Positions 5,150-11,876 of a stretch of DNA of 11,876 nt are shown one piece after another (the stretch's first letter is position 1; the number at the start of each line of letters is the position of its first letter). The DNA is taken from contig SLHS01000017.1 of the NCBI GenBank assembly GCA_007136035.1, positions 1-11,876 of the forward strand, given 5' to 3'. A model generated the notes under the pieces. The model was given only the letters and a program-made list of their open reading frames with translations, was not told the origin of the DNA and ran no database searches. Source of the DNA: Patescibacteria group bacterium. GTDB taxonomy: Bacteria > Patescibacteriota > Dojkabacteria > SC72 > T1SED10-24. The position numbers were made by a program, and so were the translations under genes.

Positions 5150-7651
5150 ATGAAAATATCTTTTAAAGAAATAAAGAAATATTTAGGAGAAACACAAGTT
5201 AAACCTGAAGAACTTATCGAAAAGTTTAAATTACATCTCTCAGATGTAGAAAGTTTTGAAAATTATGGAGAAAAATACAAAGGCTTATTAATAGCTGAAA
5301 TAAAAGAAAAAGAAGAACATCCAAATGCAGATAAACTTAGCATTTACAAGGTAAAAATAGGAAGTAATGAAACAGTTCAGGTCATTGCAGGAGATAAAGA
5401 GTTAGAAATTGGTGATAAAGTAGTTTACCTACCACCTAAATCAAAAGTACCATATAATGCATACCCCGAAAGATTTGACGGCATAATACAAAAAACAAAA
5501 ATTAGAGGAGTTGAATCACAAGGGATGTTGGCATCTGAAAAAGAATTAGGGTTTTCAAATAATCATGAAAGAGTAATGACTATCAAAAAAGATTGTAAGG
5601 CAGGGCAAGATGTAATAAGTGTCTTAGAACTGGATGATCATATAATAGAAATAGAAAATAAAACTCTTACAATTAGACCTGATACTTTTGGAATGATAGG
5701 AATAGCCAGAGAAGTTTCAGGATTTTTAAATATGCCTTTCACAACACCAAAGTGGCTTTCTAACCCAACAAAACCCAAAAAATTAACTAAAGAAGATTTA
5801 CCTATAAAAGTAATCAATAAGTTGCGGAAACTGTGTCCTAGATATATGGCAGTAACCATGAAAGATGTAAAAATTAAAGAATCTCCATTATGGCTTAAAA
5901 TATTTCTTTCTTCCATCGGTATCAAACCAATCAACAACGTTGTTGATATAACAAACTACCTTATGGTTTTAACAGGACAACCTCTACACGCATTCGATTA
6001 TGAAAAAGTAATTTCAAAAGACTCTCACTATAAAGAGAGGGCTATCATAACAGTAAGAACAGCAAAACAAGGGGAGAAATTAACAACTATAGATCAAAAA
6101 ACTAGGGAATTAAATGAGAAAACAATTGTAATATGTGATTCACAAAATCCAATAGCCATAGGAGGAATAATGGGAGGATTAGGAACAGAAATAGATAAAA
6201 ACACAAAAAACATAATTATCGAAAGTGCAAATTTCAATCTTTATAACATTAGAAGAACCTCCATGTCCCTAGGACTTGTTACAGATGCCGTAACAAGATT
6301 TTCAAAAGGACAAGACCCTAATCTATGTGAACCAGTAATATACAAAGCTATAGAGATGATAAAAGATTTATGTGATGGACAAATGGCAAGCAATACTAAA
6401 GATGAGCATATGGAATTACCTAAGCCTCATAAACTAACTTTTTCTTTAAGCTATTTTCAAAAACATACTGGACTTAAAATCTCTAGAAAAGAAGTAGTAA
6501 ATATTTTGTCTAACGTAGAAATTAAAGAAATAAAAACTAAGGATGATGATTTAATAACATTAAAAATTCCTACTTATCGACAAGATTTAAAAATACCAGA
6601 AGATATACATGAAGAAATAGCTAGAATACATGGATATACAAACATAGAGCTTGCTTTGCCTAAAAGGGAAATTATTCCAACTCCATCAAATCAACTCTTA
6701 GATTTTGAAAAAACTTTACGGACATCACTAAAAAGCTTAGGTTTAAATGAATTGTTAACATACAGTTTCATCGGTGAAAGTCTTTACAAAAAATGCGATA
6801 TGAGCATAAAAAATAATTATAAAATTACAAACGCCCTTTCACCTGATTTGGAATACATGCGTTCAAGTTTAATACCGTCATTACTAGAAAAGATAGCTCC
6901 AAATATTAATAATGGCTATGAAGAGTTTGGGATTTTTGAAATAAATAAAATACACAATAAACTAGATTTCTCAAAGAAAGAAAATCTACCAATAGAGAAA
7001 AAGGTCTTATCTATGGCTTTTACAAAAAATACCCAAAATATCTATTATCACACTAAATATCAGCTGGAAACTTTGTTAAAAGATCTCAAAGCTAAAAAAG
7101 TAGATTATGAATTAATATATTCAACACAAAAAAGCAAATTACCTAATCATATAAAAATTGTTTTACCAATAATGGACATTAACAAGTCAGCCTTAGTTTC
7201 ATATACAATAAATCAGAAGAAATTTTACCTAGGAGTAATTGGAGAAATTAACCCTCACATTAAATCTAAACTAAAATTGACACAACCCGTAGGTGTGTTC
7301 GAACTGAATATAAATAAATTAAAAACCCTTACAGGTTATAGAAATAAAAGAATAAATTTTTCTAAATATCCTAAAATTACTCAAGATTTGTGCTTTGTTT
7401 TAAACAATGATATCCCATATATTGCAATAGAAGAACAAGTTTCCAAAACACTACAACAAAGAGGGTTGAATTATGTCGTCAATCCCATGGATATATATCA
7501 GGAAAAAGAAGAAAAGGGCATGAAACAAATAACAATAAGTGTCACATTTCAACATAAAAATAAAACCTTAAAAGAAAAAGACATCGAATCCATCAGAGAT
7601 GTTATTGAAAAAGATGTAAAGAAAAATTTAAAAGGAGAATTAAAAGTCTAA
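5150..7651 (+). CDS. pheT: Phenylalanine--tRNA ligase, beta subunit
   Basis: The large PheRS subunit, 833 residues against about 795 in E. coli. Domains in order: a short N-terminal part; a tRNA-binding OB fold (about 44-150, LLIAEIKEKEEHPNADKLSI and KIRGVESQGMLAS); the B3/B4 editing domain that hydrolyses Tyr-tRNA-Phe (about 228-400, PRYMAVTM, INNVVDITNY, GQPLHAFD, and DAVTRFSKGQDP); the B5 domain (about 427-495, TYRQDLKIPEDIHEEIARIHGY); an inactive synthetase-like core (about 500-725, NALSPDLEYMRSSLIPSLL); and the anticodon-binding FDX-ACB domain (about 737-833, SKYPKITQDLCFVL, FQHKNKTLKEKDI). Nothing appears broken. There is no Shine-Dalgarno sequence before the ATG, so translation may be coupled to pheS. 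It ends 4 bases from the stop of the convergent PBP gene, with no terminator hairpin visible. Confidence 0.96.
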   Translation: MKISFKEIKKYLGETQVKPEELIEKFKLHLSDVESFENYGEKYKGLLIAEIKEKEEHPNADKLSIYKVKIGSNETVQVIAGDKELEIGDKVVYLPPKSKVPYNAYPERFDGIIQKTKIRGVESQGMLASEKELGFSNNHERVMTIKKDCKAGQDVISVLELDDHIIEIENKTLTIRPDTFGMIGIAREVSGFLNMPFTTPKWLSNPTKPKKLTKEDLPIKVINKLRKLCPRYMAVTMKDVKIKESPLWLKIFLSSIGIKPINNVVDITNYLMVLTGQPLHAFDYEKVISKDSHYKERAIITVRTAKQGEKLTTIDQKTRELNEKTIVICDSQNPIAIGGIMGGLGTEIDKNTKNIIIESANFNLYNIRRTSMSLGLVTDAVTRFSKGQDPNLCEPVIYKAIEMIKDLCDGQMASNTKDEHMELPKPHKLTFSLSYFQKHTGLKISRKEVVNILSNVEIKEIKTKDDDLITLKIPTYRQDLKIPEDIHEEIARIHGYTNIELALPKREIIPTPSNQLLDFEKTLRTSLKSLGLNELLTYSFIGESLYKKCDMSIKNNYKITNALSPDLEYMRSSLIPSLLEKIAPNINNGYEEFGIFEINKIHNKLDFSKKENLPIEKKVLSMAFTKNTQNIYYHTKYQLETLLKDLKAKKVDYELIYSTQKSKLPNHIKIVLPIMDINKSALVSYTINQKKFYLGVIGEINPHIKSKLKLTQPVGVFELNINKLKTLTGYRNKRINFSKYPKITQDLCFVLNNDIPYIAIEEQVSKTLQQRGLNYVVNPMDIYQEKEEKGMKQITISVTFQHKNKTLKEKDIESIRDVIEKDVKKNLKGELKV

Positions 7652-7655
7652 GAAT

Positions 7656-10364
7656 TTAATTGTCACCATTCTCTTCCTCTTCTTCTAATTTGTATTCCAA
7701 TATAATAGAGTCTGTTGCCGATTTACCATTTTCATCATATAAAGTTACACTTAGGGTGTATTCCCTTTGCTCCAAATCATCTGGAAGTGTATATCCTATT
7801 CTATAAGGAGATTGAGTTAAAGTACCATCAGGGATTAAAGAACCATCAAATTTCACTTCAATTTTATCTACACCCATTCCTGGATTTGCTTTTATATCAA
7901 TATTTATTCTTCTACCACCAATAACTTGAGAACCACTAGATGGAGAAGTAATTTCTATTTCTGGCTCTTTAGTCGCTTCTGGTGGCAATTCACACTCACC
8001 TGAATCAGGCCTGCTAAAAATTAAGTCCGAATTTTTGTCCAATAAATATGCCTTATATACAGAATCCTGTCTGATATTTTCTAATTCATAATCCTCTATA
8101 AGTATCTTTTCTTCGAGTAAATCAAACCTTTCTGCAAGATCTTCATTTTCTGGAATTAGGCCACTATCCTTACAAACCTTTATAATCTCTCTCTCATCCC
8201 TAGGAGGTGCGCTACCTTCAATATATATAGAAGGTATAGTATCACAATAATCTTCTGAACCTATGTAACCAGTATCTCTACAAACCCTAGTCGCTACTAT
8301 ACCAGAAGGTCTAGTAAAAGAACCCGGTTCGTATTGTGAAGCAACTCTTTCCATAAATGAATGAGCAATGGGTAGGGGTACAGTAGTACTCCAAGCACCT
8401 GGAACTTCAATATTATTATTATTACCAGCCCAAACACCAACAACTAAATTCTGATGATACATTATAGATGTCAAATCTCTGGGACCATCAGTTGTACCCG
8501 TTTTGCCACATAAAACTCTTCTCCCACCAATAGTATAAAGATGGTTTTGTGGTTGATCACCGAAACCACCAAGATCACATAAAATCCAATTCATAGCATA
8601 AATTTCCCTTTCATCAAAAACTCTCTCTCCTCCATTATCTTCGTATTCATAGAGAACTTCTCCTTTTGGATCCACTACCTCTAAAATCGATGCTGGAGGA
8701 CGATATACACCACCAGTAGCGAAAGTACTAAAAGTTGAAGTATGTTCGATAAGTGGTATCTCTGCAGCACCTAAAGTTATACTCAAACCATATTGATCCC
8801 TATGAGTCAAACTTGTAACACCAAGAGCTTCTGCAGTCTCAATAAATGGATCTACACCTCCTATCAACTGAGCCGTATATACAGCAGGGACATTTCTTGA
8901 TTGCAAAAGAGCTTGCCTAGCTGTCATATGACCATAATATCTATTATCCCAGTTTCGCAATTCATAATTCCCAAAATCAAAACCATCTATATCTGGTGTT
9001 TGCAACCAAGGGCCATAACCTTGTTTAAAAGCTGTCAGATATGTATATGGCTTAACAGCAGAACCCATCTGCCTTGAAGCTGTAACAACATTTACATTAC
9101 CATCAATTTTAGGATCATCTTGATTCCAGTAATCTACCGAACCTACCATCGCTAAAATTTGATTTGTATGGGGATCTAAAACAATCATAGCACCATTGTG
9201 CACATTCCACCTATGCCCATATTGTTCAACACCATTTCTTATCTCCTCTTCAGCTATCTCCTGTATTGAATAATCCAGACTCGTTGTAACTCGCAAACCC
9301 CCTCTTTCTACACGATGAGTATCAAACATTTCCTCTAATTCTTGTCTTACATAAAAAACAAAATGAGGAGCATCAATATCTCTCCTTTGTGAAGCATATT
9401 CTAACTCTTCTTCTTTAGCTTCTTCTATTTCTTCTTCTGTGACACCAGTGACATTACTATTTCTTAGCATTAAATCAAGAACTATATGTTGTCTTCGAAC
9501 AGATAGTTCTGGGTCAGAACCAAAAATTGGGGAAAATGTCGTCGGGCTAGCAATTACTCCTGCCAACATAGCACTTTCTGCCAAAGTTAAATCCTCAGCA
9601 TCTTTATCAAAATACGCTTGAGCAGCTGATTGTATACCGTAATTTACACCTCCAAAAGGTATCTCATTTAAATACATCTGCAAAATTTCATCTTTTGTTA
9701 AATTTTGCTCTACCTGCATAGTAATTAACATCTCTTGTATTTTCCTAGAATAGGTTTGCTCATAAGCCTCATCACCAAGAAAATCATAAAGTATAGTATT
9801 TCGAACCAATTGCTGAGTAATCGTACTTGCCCCCCTGGCTACTCGACCTAATACAACATTTGCATAAGCAGCTCTTGCAACCGATACCAAATCAAGACCT
9901 TTATGCCTATAAAATTCAATGTCTTCTGCTGACAAAACAGCCCACTTAAGATGATCAGGCAAAGATTCAAGTTCTACAAATTCTCTGTTTTCATCGCCAT
10001 ATATCGTATATAACTCATAACCATTTCTGTCATAAATAACTGTACTTTGATCAGAAGTTCTTTCAATTAACTTCCCAGGATCTGGTAAAGATTCTTCAAT
10101 ATTTCTCAAATACAAACCACCCGCTATTAGACCACCGACAAAGAGGAAGAAAAAAATACCTAAAGAGATTAGCAAAACCTTGGAAAGGGTTTTTTTCATC
10201 TTTGTTTTTTTAGAGGAGGGACCAGACCGAGACCTCTTACTAGTTTTGAATTTACCATAACCAAAACCTAACCTAGATGGACTCATAGCCCTTGAATTAA
10301 AATCCCTTTTATTACGCCCAGAACTCCTCTTTCTTCTATTTTTTACATTCATTGAATATTTCAT
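7656..10364 (-). CDS. Bifunctional class A penicillin-binding protein (PBP1A-like) with C-terminal Ig-like domain
   Basis: Polymerises lipid II into glycan strands and cross-links the peptides outside the membrane; 902 residues from the ATG at 10364. Residues 1-60 form a very basic cytoplasmic tail; one membrane helix spans about 62-86. The glycosyltransferase (GT51) domain has EDIEFYRHKG with catalytic E147, GASTITQQLVRN (178-189), RKIQEMLITMQVE and KDEILQMYLN. The transpeptidase has SAVK (S435 nucleophile), SRN (489-491) and KTG (621-623), so both activities look intact. Paired cysteines (695, 707, 731, 791) follow. About 805-895 resembles a bacterial Ig-like domain (EIEITSPSSGSQV, YTLSVTLYDENGKSATDS), ending in an acidic tail. 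A longer frame could use TTG at 10373, but that codon overlaps a perfect -10 box, so the ATG is preferred. Confidence 0.93.
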   Translation of the reverse strand: MKYSMNVKNRRKRSSGRNKRDFNSRAMSPSRLGFGYGKFKTSKRSRSGPSSKKTKMKKTLSKVLLISLGIFFFLFVGGLIAGGLYLRNIEESLPDPGKLIERTSDQSTVIYDRNGYELYTIYGDENREFVELESLPDHLKWAVLSAEDIEFYRHKGLDLVSVARAAYANVVLGRVARGASTITQQLVRNTILYDFLGDEAYEQTYSRKIQEMLITMQVEQNLTKDEILQMYLNEIPFGGVNYGIQSAAQAYFDKDAEDLTLAESAMLAGVIASPTTFSPIFGSDPELSVRRQHIVLDLMLRNSNVTGVTEEEIEEAKEEELEYASQRRDIDAPHFVFYVRQELEEMFDTHRVERGGLRVTTSLDYSIQEIAEEEIRNGVEQYGHRWNVHNGAMIVLDPHTNQILAMVGSVDYWNQDDPKIDGNVNVVTASRQMGSAVKPYTYLTAFKQGYGPWLQTPDIDGFDFGNYELRNWDNRYYGHMTARQALLQSRNVPAVYTAQLIGGVDPFIETAEALGVTSLTHRDQYGLSITLGAAEIPLIEHTSTFSTFATGGVYRPPASILEVVDPKGEVLYEYEDNGGERVFDEREIYAMNWILCDLGGFGDQPQNHLYTIGGRRVLCGKTGTTDGPRDLTSIMYHQNLVVGVWAGNNNNIEVPGAWSTTVPLPIAHSFMERVASQYEPGSFTRPSGIVATRVCRDTGYIGSEDYCDTIPSIYIEGSAPPRDEREIIKVCKDSGLIPENEDLAERFDLLEEKILIEDYELENIRQDSVYKAYLLDKNSDLIFSRPDSGECELPPEATKEPEIEITSPSSGSQVIGGRRINIDIKANPGMGVDKIEVKFDGSLIPDGTLTQSPYRIGYTLPDDLEQREYTLSVTLYDENGKSATDSIILEYKLEEEEENGDN

Positions 10365-10372
10365 AGGATACA

Positions 10373-10378
10373 ATTATA
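10373..10378 (-). promoter_or_regulatory. -10 box for the PBP gene
   Basis: On the - strand a perfect TATAAT is followed by eight bases (TGTATCCT) and ATG at 10364. Initiation 6-8 bases downstream would give no leader or one of 1-2 bases. A -35 is not convincing. The box overlaps the TTG at 10373, which therefore would not be transcribed and can be excluded as a start for this promoter. It lies in the 22-base gap after the upstream unknown gene. Confidence 0.5.
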
Positions 10379-10386
10379 CTATATAT

Positions 10387-11139
10387 CTACTTTTGTACAG
10401 AAGATGCCTGTTTAAATTCACGAATCTTGTAACTTTCATAAACCTTTCTGTACTTACTCATATTAACAAAAATTGTCCAGAACATCCATCCTAAAACAAT
10501 GACACATATTATTGCAAAAAGGAAATCTAAAATCCTCAACAAAAGCCCAGGTAAAATACCACCAAGTAACACAGAAATTAATACATATATAACAAATACT
10601 AGGAAAGCAACTACTAAAAACATGCCATCAAAAATAGAGAAACTACCAGAAATCATATGGCGCAAACGATAATCATCATATCCTCGCTGCAAATTTTTAA
10701 GAAATTGAGCAAAAGCCCATGTTTGATAACTTCTGACTGGTATATTACCCTTTCGTAAAAGAAACTCCTTTTGCAAAGAGTTCTTTTCCATAATAGCAAA
10801 TCTAACGAAATCATTGGGTATATCTATATTTTTCGAAAGTGGCGTTTTTGAAGATTCATAGTCAAGACGAGGTTCCAAAGCCTGCTGAGTTAAAGCAAAG
10901 TTTGGAGCACTACCAAGAACCCAAATAGCTATTTCCATAAGATTATAAATCTCTATCAAACTATCTACCACCAAAACCAATTTAGTTTTTGTAATAAACA
11001 TCTTTGGAGAAAGAACATCCTTTACACTATAATCTAAAGGCATCACATCAAACTCCAACAGAACAGGATCTTCACTTCCAAGGATTTCCTGTACTGTTTC
11101 TTCAATACTTTTATAACCCTCCCATTGAAAACTTTTCAT
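10387..11139 (-). CDS. Unknown membrane protein with two C-terminal transmembrane helices
   Basis: I do not recognise this 250-residue protein. Residues 1-165 are mixed hydrophobic and charged, with no signal peptide and no catalytic motif I can name; MFITKTKLVLVVDSLIEIYN (47-66) could be a beta-strand/helix unit. Two hydrophobic helices follow, about 170-192 (GMFLVVAFLVFVIYVLISVL) and about 198-225, joined by a short Gly/Pro turn. The C-terminus is basic (residues 229-250). A large cytoplasmic N-domain anchored by a helical hairpin is the likely topology. It sits between undecaprenol kinase and a class A PBP in the same direction, so a cell-envelope role is a guess from context only. An upstream TTG (11163) would overlap dgkA by 13 bases. 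The ATG at 11139, just after a TATAAT, is preferred. Confidence 0.75.
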   Translation of the reverse strand: MKSFQWEGYKSIEETVQEILGSEDPVLLEFDVMPLDYSVKDVLSPKMFITKTKLVLVVDSLIEIYNLMEIAIWVLGSAPNFALTQQALEPRLDYESSKTPLSKNIDIPNDFVRFAIMEKNSLQKEFLLRKGNIPVRSYQTWAFAQFLKNLQRGYDDYRLRHMISGSFSIFDGMFLVVAFLVFVIYVLISVLLGGILPGLLLRILDFLFAIICVIVLGWMFWTIFVNMSKYRKVYESYKIREFKQASSVQK

Positions 11140-11149
11140 AATACATAAT

Positions 11150-11155
11150 ATTATA
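11150..11155 (-). promoter_or_regulatory. -10 box overlapping the dgkA stop codon
   Basis: The - strand reads GGGTTATAATATTATGTATT followed by the ATG at 11139. TATAAT lies ten bases before the ATG and contains the TAA stop of dgkA. An overlapping TATTAT lies five bases before the ATG. Either would give a leader of three bases or fewer. TTGCTG 18 bases upstream is a weak -35 candidate. Confidence 0.38.
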
Positions 11156-11546
11156 ACCCACAATCAAAAACAACAGCAAAATAGGGCCAAAAAATTATCG
11201 TCACGACAATAACAGAAAGCATTGCAACAAGCAAAACAGCTCCAGCAGAAACATCCTTAGCAAAACGTATATCCTCACAAAAATCCTTACAAATAGCATC
11301 ACAAGCAGTTTCAATGCTTTTGTTAAAAGCTTCGCTTACAAGAAGAAATGTCAGTGTAAAAGCTAAAATTATCCACTCAGCAGCTTCTATTTCTAATATT
11401 AGTCCAACAATTATTACCAAAATAGAAAAAAAAAGGAGTATCTGAAAATTGAGCTCTCCAAAAAGGATTTCACGTAAACCATTCCAAGCATATTTATAAC
11501 TTTTTGAGTGTTCAAAAAGAAAATGACCGTTTCTGTCTTTTTTCAT
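11151..11546 (-). CDS. dgkA: Undecaprenol kinase / diacylglycerol kinase family (DgkA-like)
   Basis: A small three-helix membrane kinase of 131 residues, the usual size. Gram-positive-type members phosphorylate undecaprenol to make the cell-wall lipid carrier; the E. coli enzyme acts on diacylglycerol. Conserved residues are all present: GELNFQ (E31, N33), SEAFNKSIE (E72, N75, E79), D83 and AKDVSAGAVLL (K97, D98), with the E/N/E/K/D spacing identical to the E. coli active-site set. Hydrophobic segments lie at about 36-52, 56-72 and 101-124. An oddity is CDAICKDFC (C82, C86, C90), three cysteines one helical turn apart, just before the AKD motif. Grouping with a PBP gene favours the undecaprenol role. 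It is divergent from hisS across 26 bases. Confidence 0.88.
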   Translation of the reverse strand: MKKDRNGHFLFEHSKSYKYAWNGLREILFGELNFQILLFFSILVIIVGLILEIEAAEWIILAFTLTFLLVSEAFNKSIETACDAICKDFCEDIRFAKDVSAGAVLLVAMLSVIVVTIIFWPYFAVVFDCGL

Positions 11547-11556
11547 AAACTCAAAT

Positions 11557-11562
11557 ATGATA
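11557..11562 (-). promoter_or_regulatory. Possible -10 box for dgkA
   Basis: On the - strand TATCAT (5/6 match) stands ten bases before the dgkA ATG at 11546, and CATATT (4/6) stands seven bases before it. It overlaps the hisS -10 box on the other strand by two bases. No Shine-Dalgarno sequence is present, so a leader of a few bases at most is expected. This is weaker than the other boxes. Confidence 0.3.
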
Positions 11563-11566
11563 TATT
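11561..11566 (+). promoter_or_regulatory. -10 box for a leaderless hisS transcript
   Basis: TATATT is followed by six bases (GCTACT) and the hisS ATG at 11573, the same spacing as for rsmD, thrS and pheS. The -35 region falls in a run of T within the dgkA coding start and does not match the consensus. There is no Shine-Dalgarno sequence. Confidence 0.48.
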
Positions 11567-11572
11567 GCTACT

Positions 11573-11876
11573 ATGAAACAGAATAGTACAAAATATATAA
11601 AAAATCTACCCCCAAAAGGTACAGCAGATTGGATGCCTGAAGAATTTAGAATTCGAAACTATATTTTTGACACATTTAGAAAAGTCTGTTTATCCTTTGG
11701 TTATGAGGAATACTTGACGCCCACTTTTGAAAAATCCGAAATATATAAAGCAAAATCGGGAGAAGATGTTGGGGGAAAAGAGTTGATCATTTTTAAGGAT
11801 AAAGTAAATAGAGAGTTCGCACTAAGACCAGAAATGACCCCTTCAGTTATAAGAATGATTACAAGAATCTACAACA
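11573..11876 (+). CDS. hisS: Histidine--tRNA ligase, N-terminal part
   Basis: The first 101 codons of a class II synthetase, cut by the window end. It begins MKQNSTKYIKNLPPKGTADW, and KGTADWMPEE matches the KGTRDWLPEE opening of HisRS. Motif 1 follows in RNYIFDTFRKVCLSFGYEEY, then KSGEDVGGKELIIFKD and the motif 2 start ALRPEMTPSVIRM. The related HisZ regulatory subunit of ATP phosphoribosyltransferase shares this fold. The KSGE..GGKELY-like block and the housekeeping context favour a true HisRS, but the histidine-specific motifs lie beyond the window. The gene is divergent from dgkA; its -10 box is six bases before the ATG. Confidence 0.9.
   Translation, partial: MKQNSTKYIKNLPPKGTADWMPEEFRIRNYIFDTFRKVCLSFGYEEYLTPTFEKSEIYKAKSGEDVGGKELIIFKDKVNREFALRPEMTPSVIRMITRIYN

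Noticed and set aside
7715..7924. + strand open frame within the 3' part of the PBP gene
   Set aside because: It is antisense to the Ig-like domain, has low-complexity content and no ribosome-binding site.
10365..10373. TTG start giving a PBP three residues longer
   Set aside because: The TTG overlaps the last base of a perfect TATAAT, so it would lie upstream of the transcript; ATG at 10364 is a normal start.
11140..11163. TTG start of the unknown membrane protein, overlapping dgkA
   Set aside because: It would add eight hydrophobic residues and overlap dgkA; an ATG follows 24 bases later, directly after -10-like boxes.

Overview
This is an AT-rich window (roughly a third G+C by eye) of bacterial housekeeping DNA. 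Twelve protein genes were recognised, two of them cut by the window ends. Compact proteins, gaps of 3-81 bases, few Shine-Dalgarno sites and protein features such as a threonyl-tRNA synthetase without its N-terminal TGS domain fit a reduced-genome bacterium, plausibly Candidate Phyla Radiation/Patescibacteria. That placement is an inference; no 16S gene is present. TAA, TAG and TGA all act as stops and no gene needs recoding.

Left part, all on the + strand: the end of a SpoU/TrmH-family RNA methyltransferase (3-170), rsmD (174-920), then the cluster thrS-infC-rpmI-rplT-pheS-pheT (952-7651). These six genes have the same order as the classical enterobacterial cluster, so translation initiation, two large-subunit proteins and two aminoacyl-tRNA synthetases stay together here. 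The regulatory devices known from E. coli (thrS leader operator, AUU start of infC, pheM attenuator) are not seen.

Right part, on the - strand and convergent with pheT across only 4 bases: dgkA/undecaprenol kinase (11546-11151), an unrecognised two-helix membrane protein (11139-10387) and a bifunctional class A penicillin-binding protein with a C-terminal Ig-like domain (10364-7656). This looks like a small cell-envelope set: lipid carrier recycling, an unknown membrane protein and peptidoglycan polymerisation and cross-linking. Divergent from dgkA, hisS starts at 11573 and runs off the end.

The most interesting signal is regulatory. Four start codons (rsmD, thrS, pheS, hisS) have a -10-like hexamer (TATAAT, TAGAAT, TATACT, TATATT) ending exactly six bases before the ATG, and the PBP gene has a perfect TATAAT eight bases before its ATG. 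Transcription would then begin at or next to the start codon, giving leaderless mRNAs. This also decides several start sites, replacing two apparent TTG starts with downstream ATGs. infC, inside the operon, has the only clear Shine-Dalgarno sequence. No tRNA, rRNA, CRISPR array, insertion sequence or phage gene was found.
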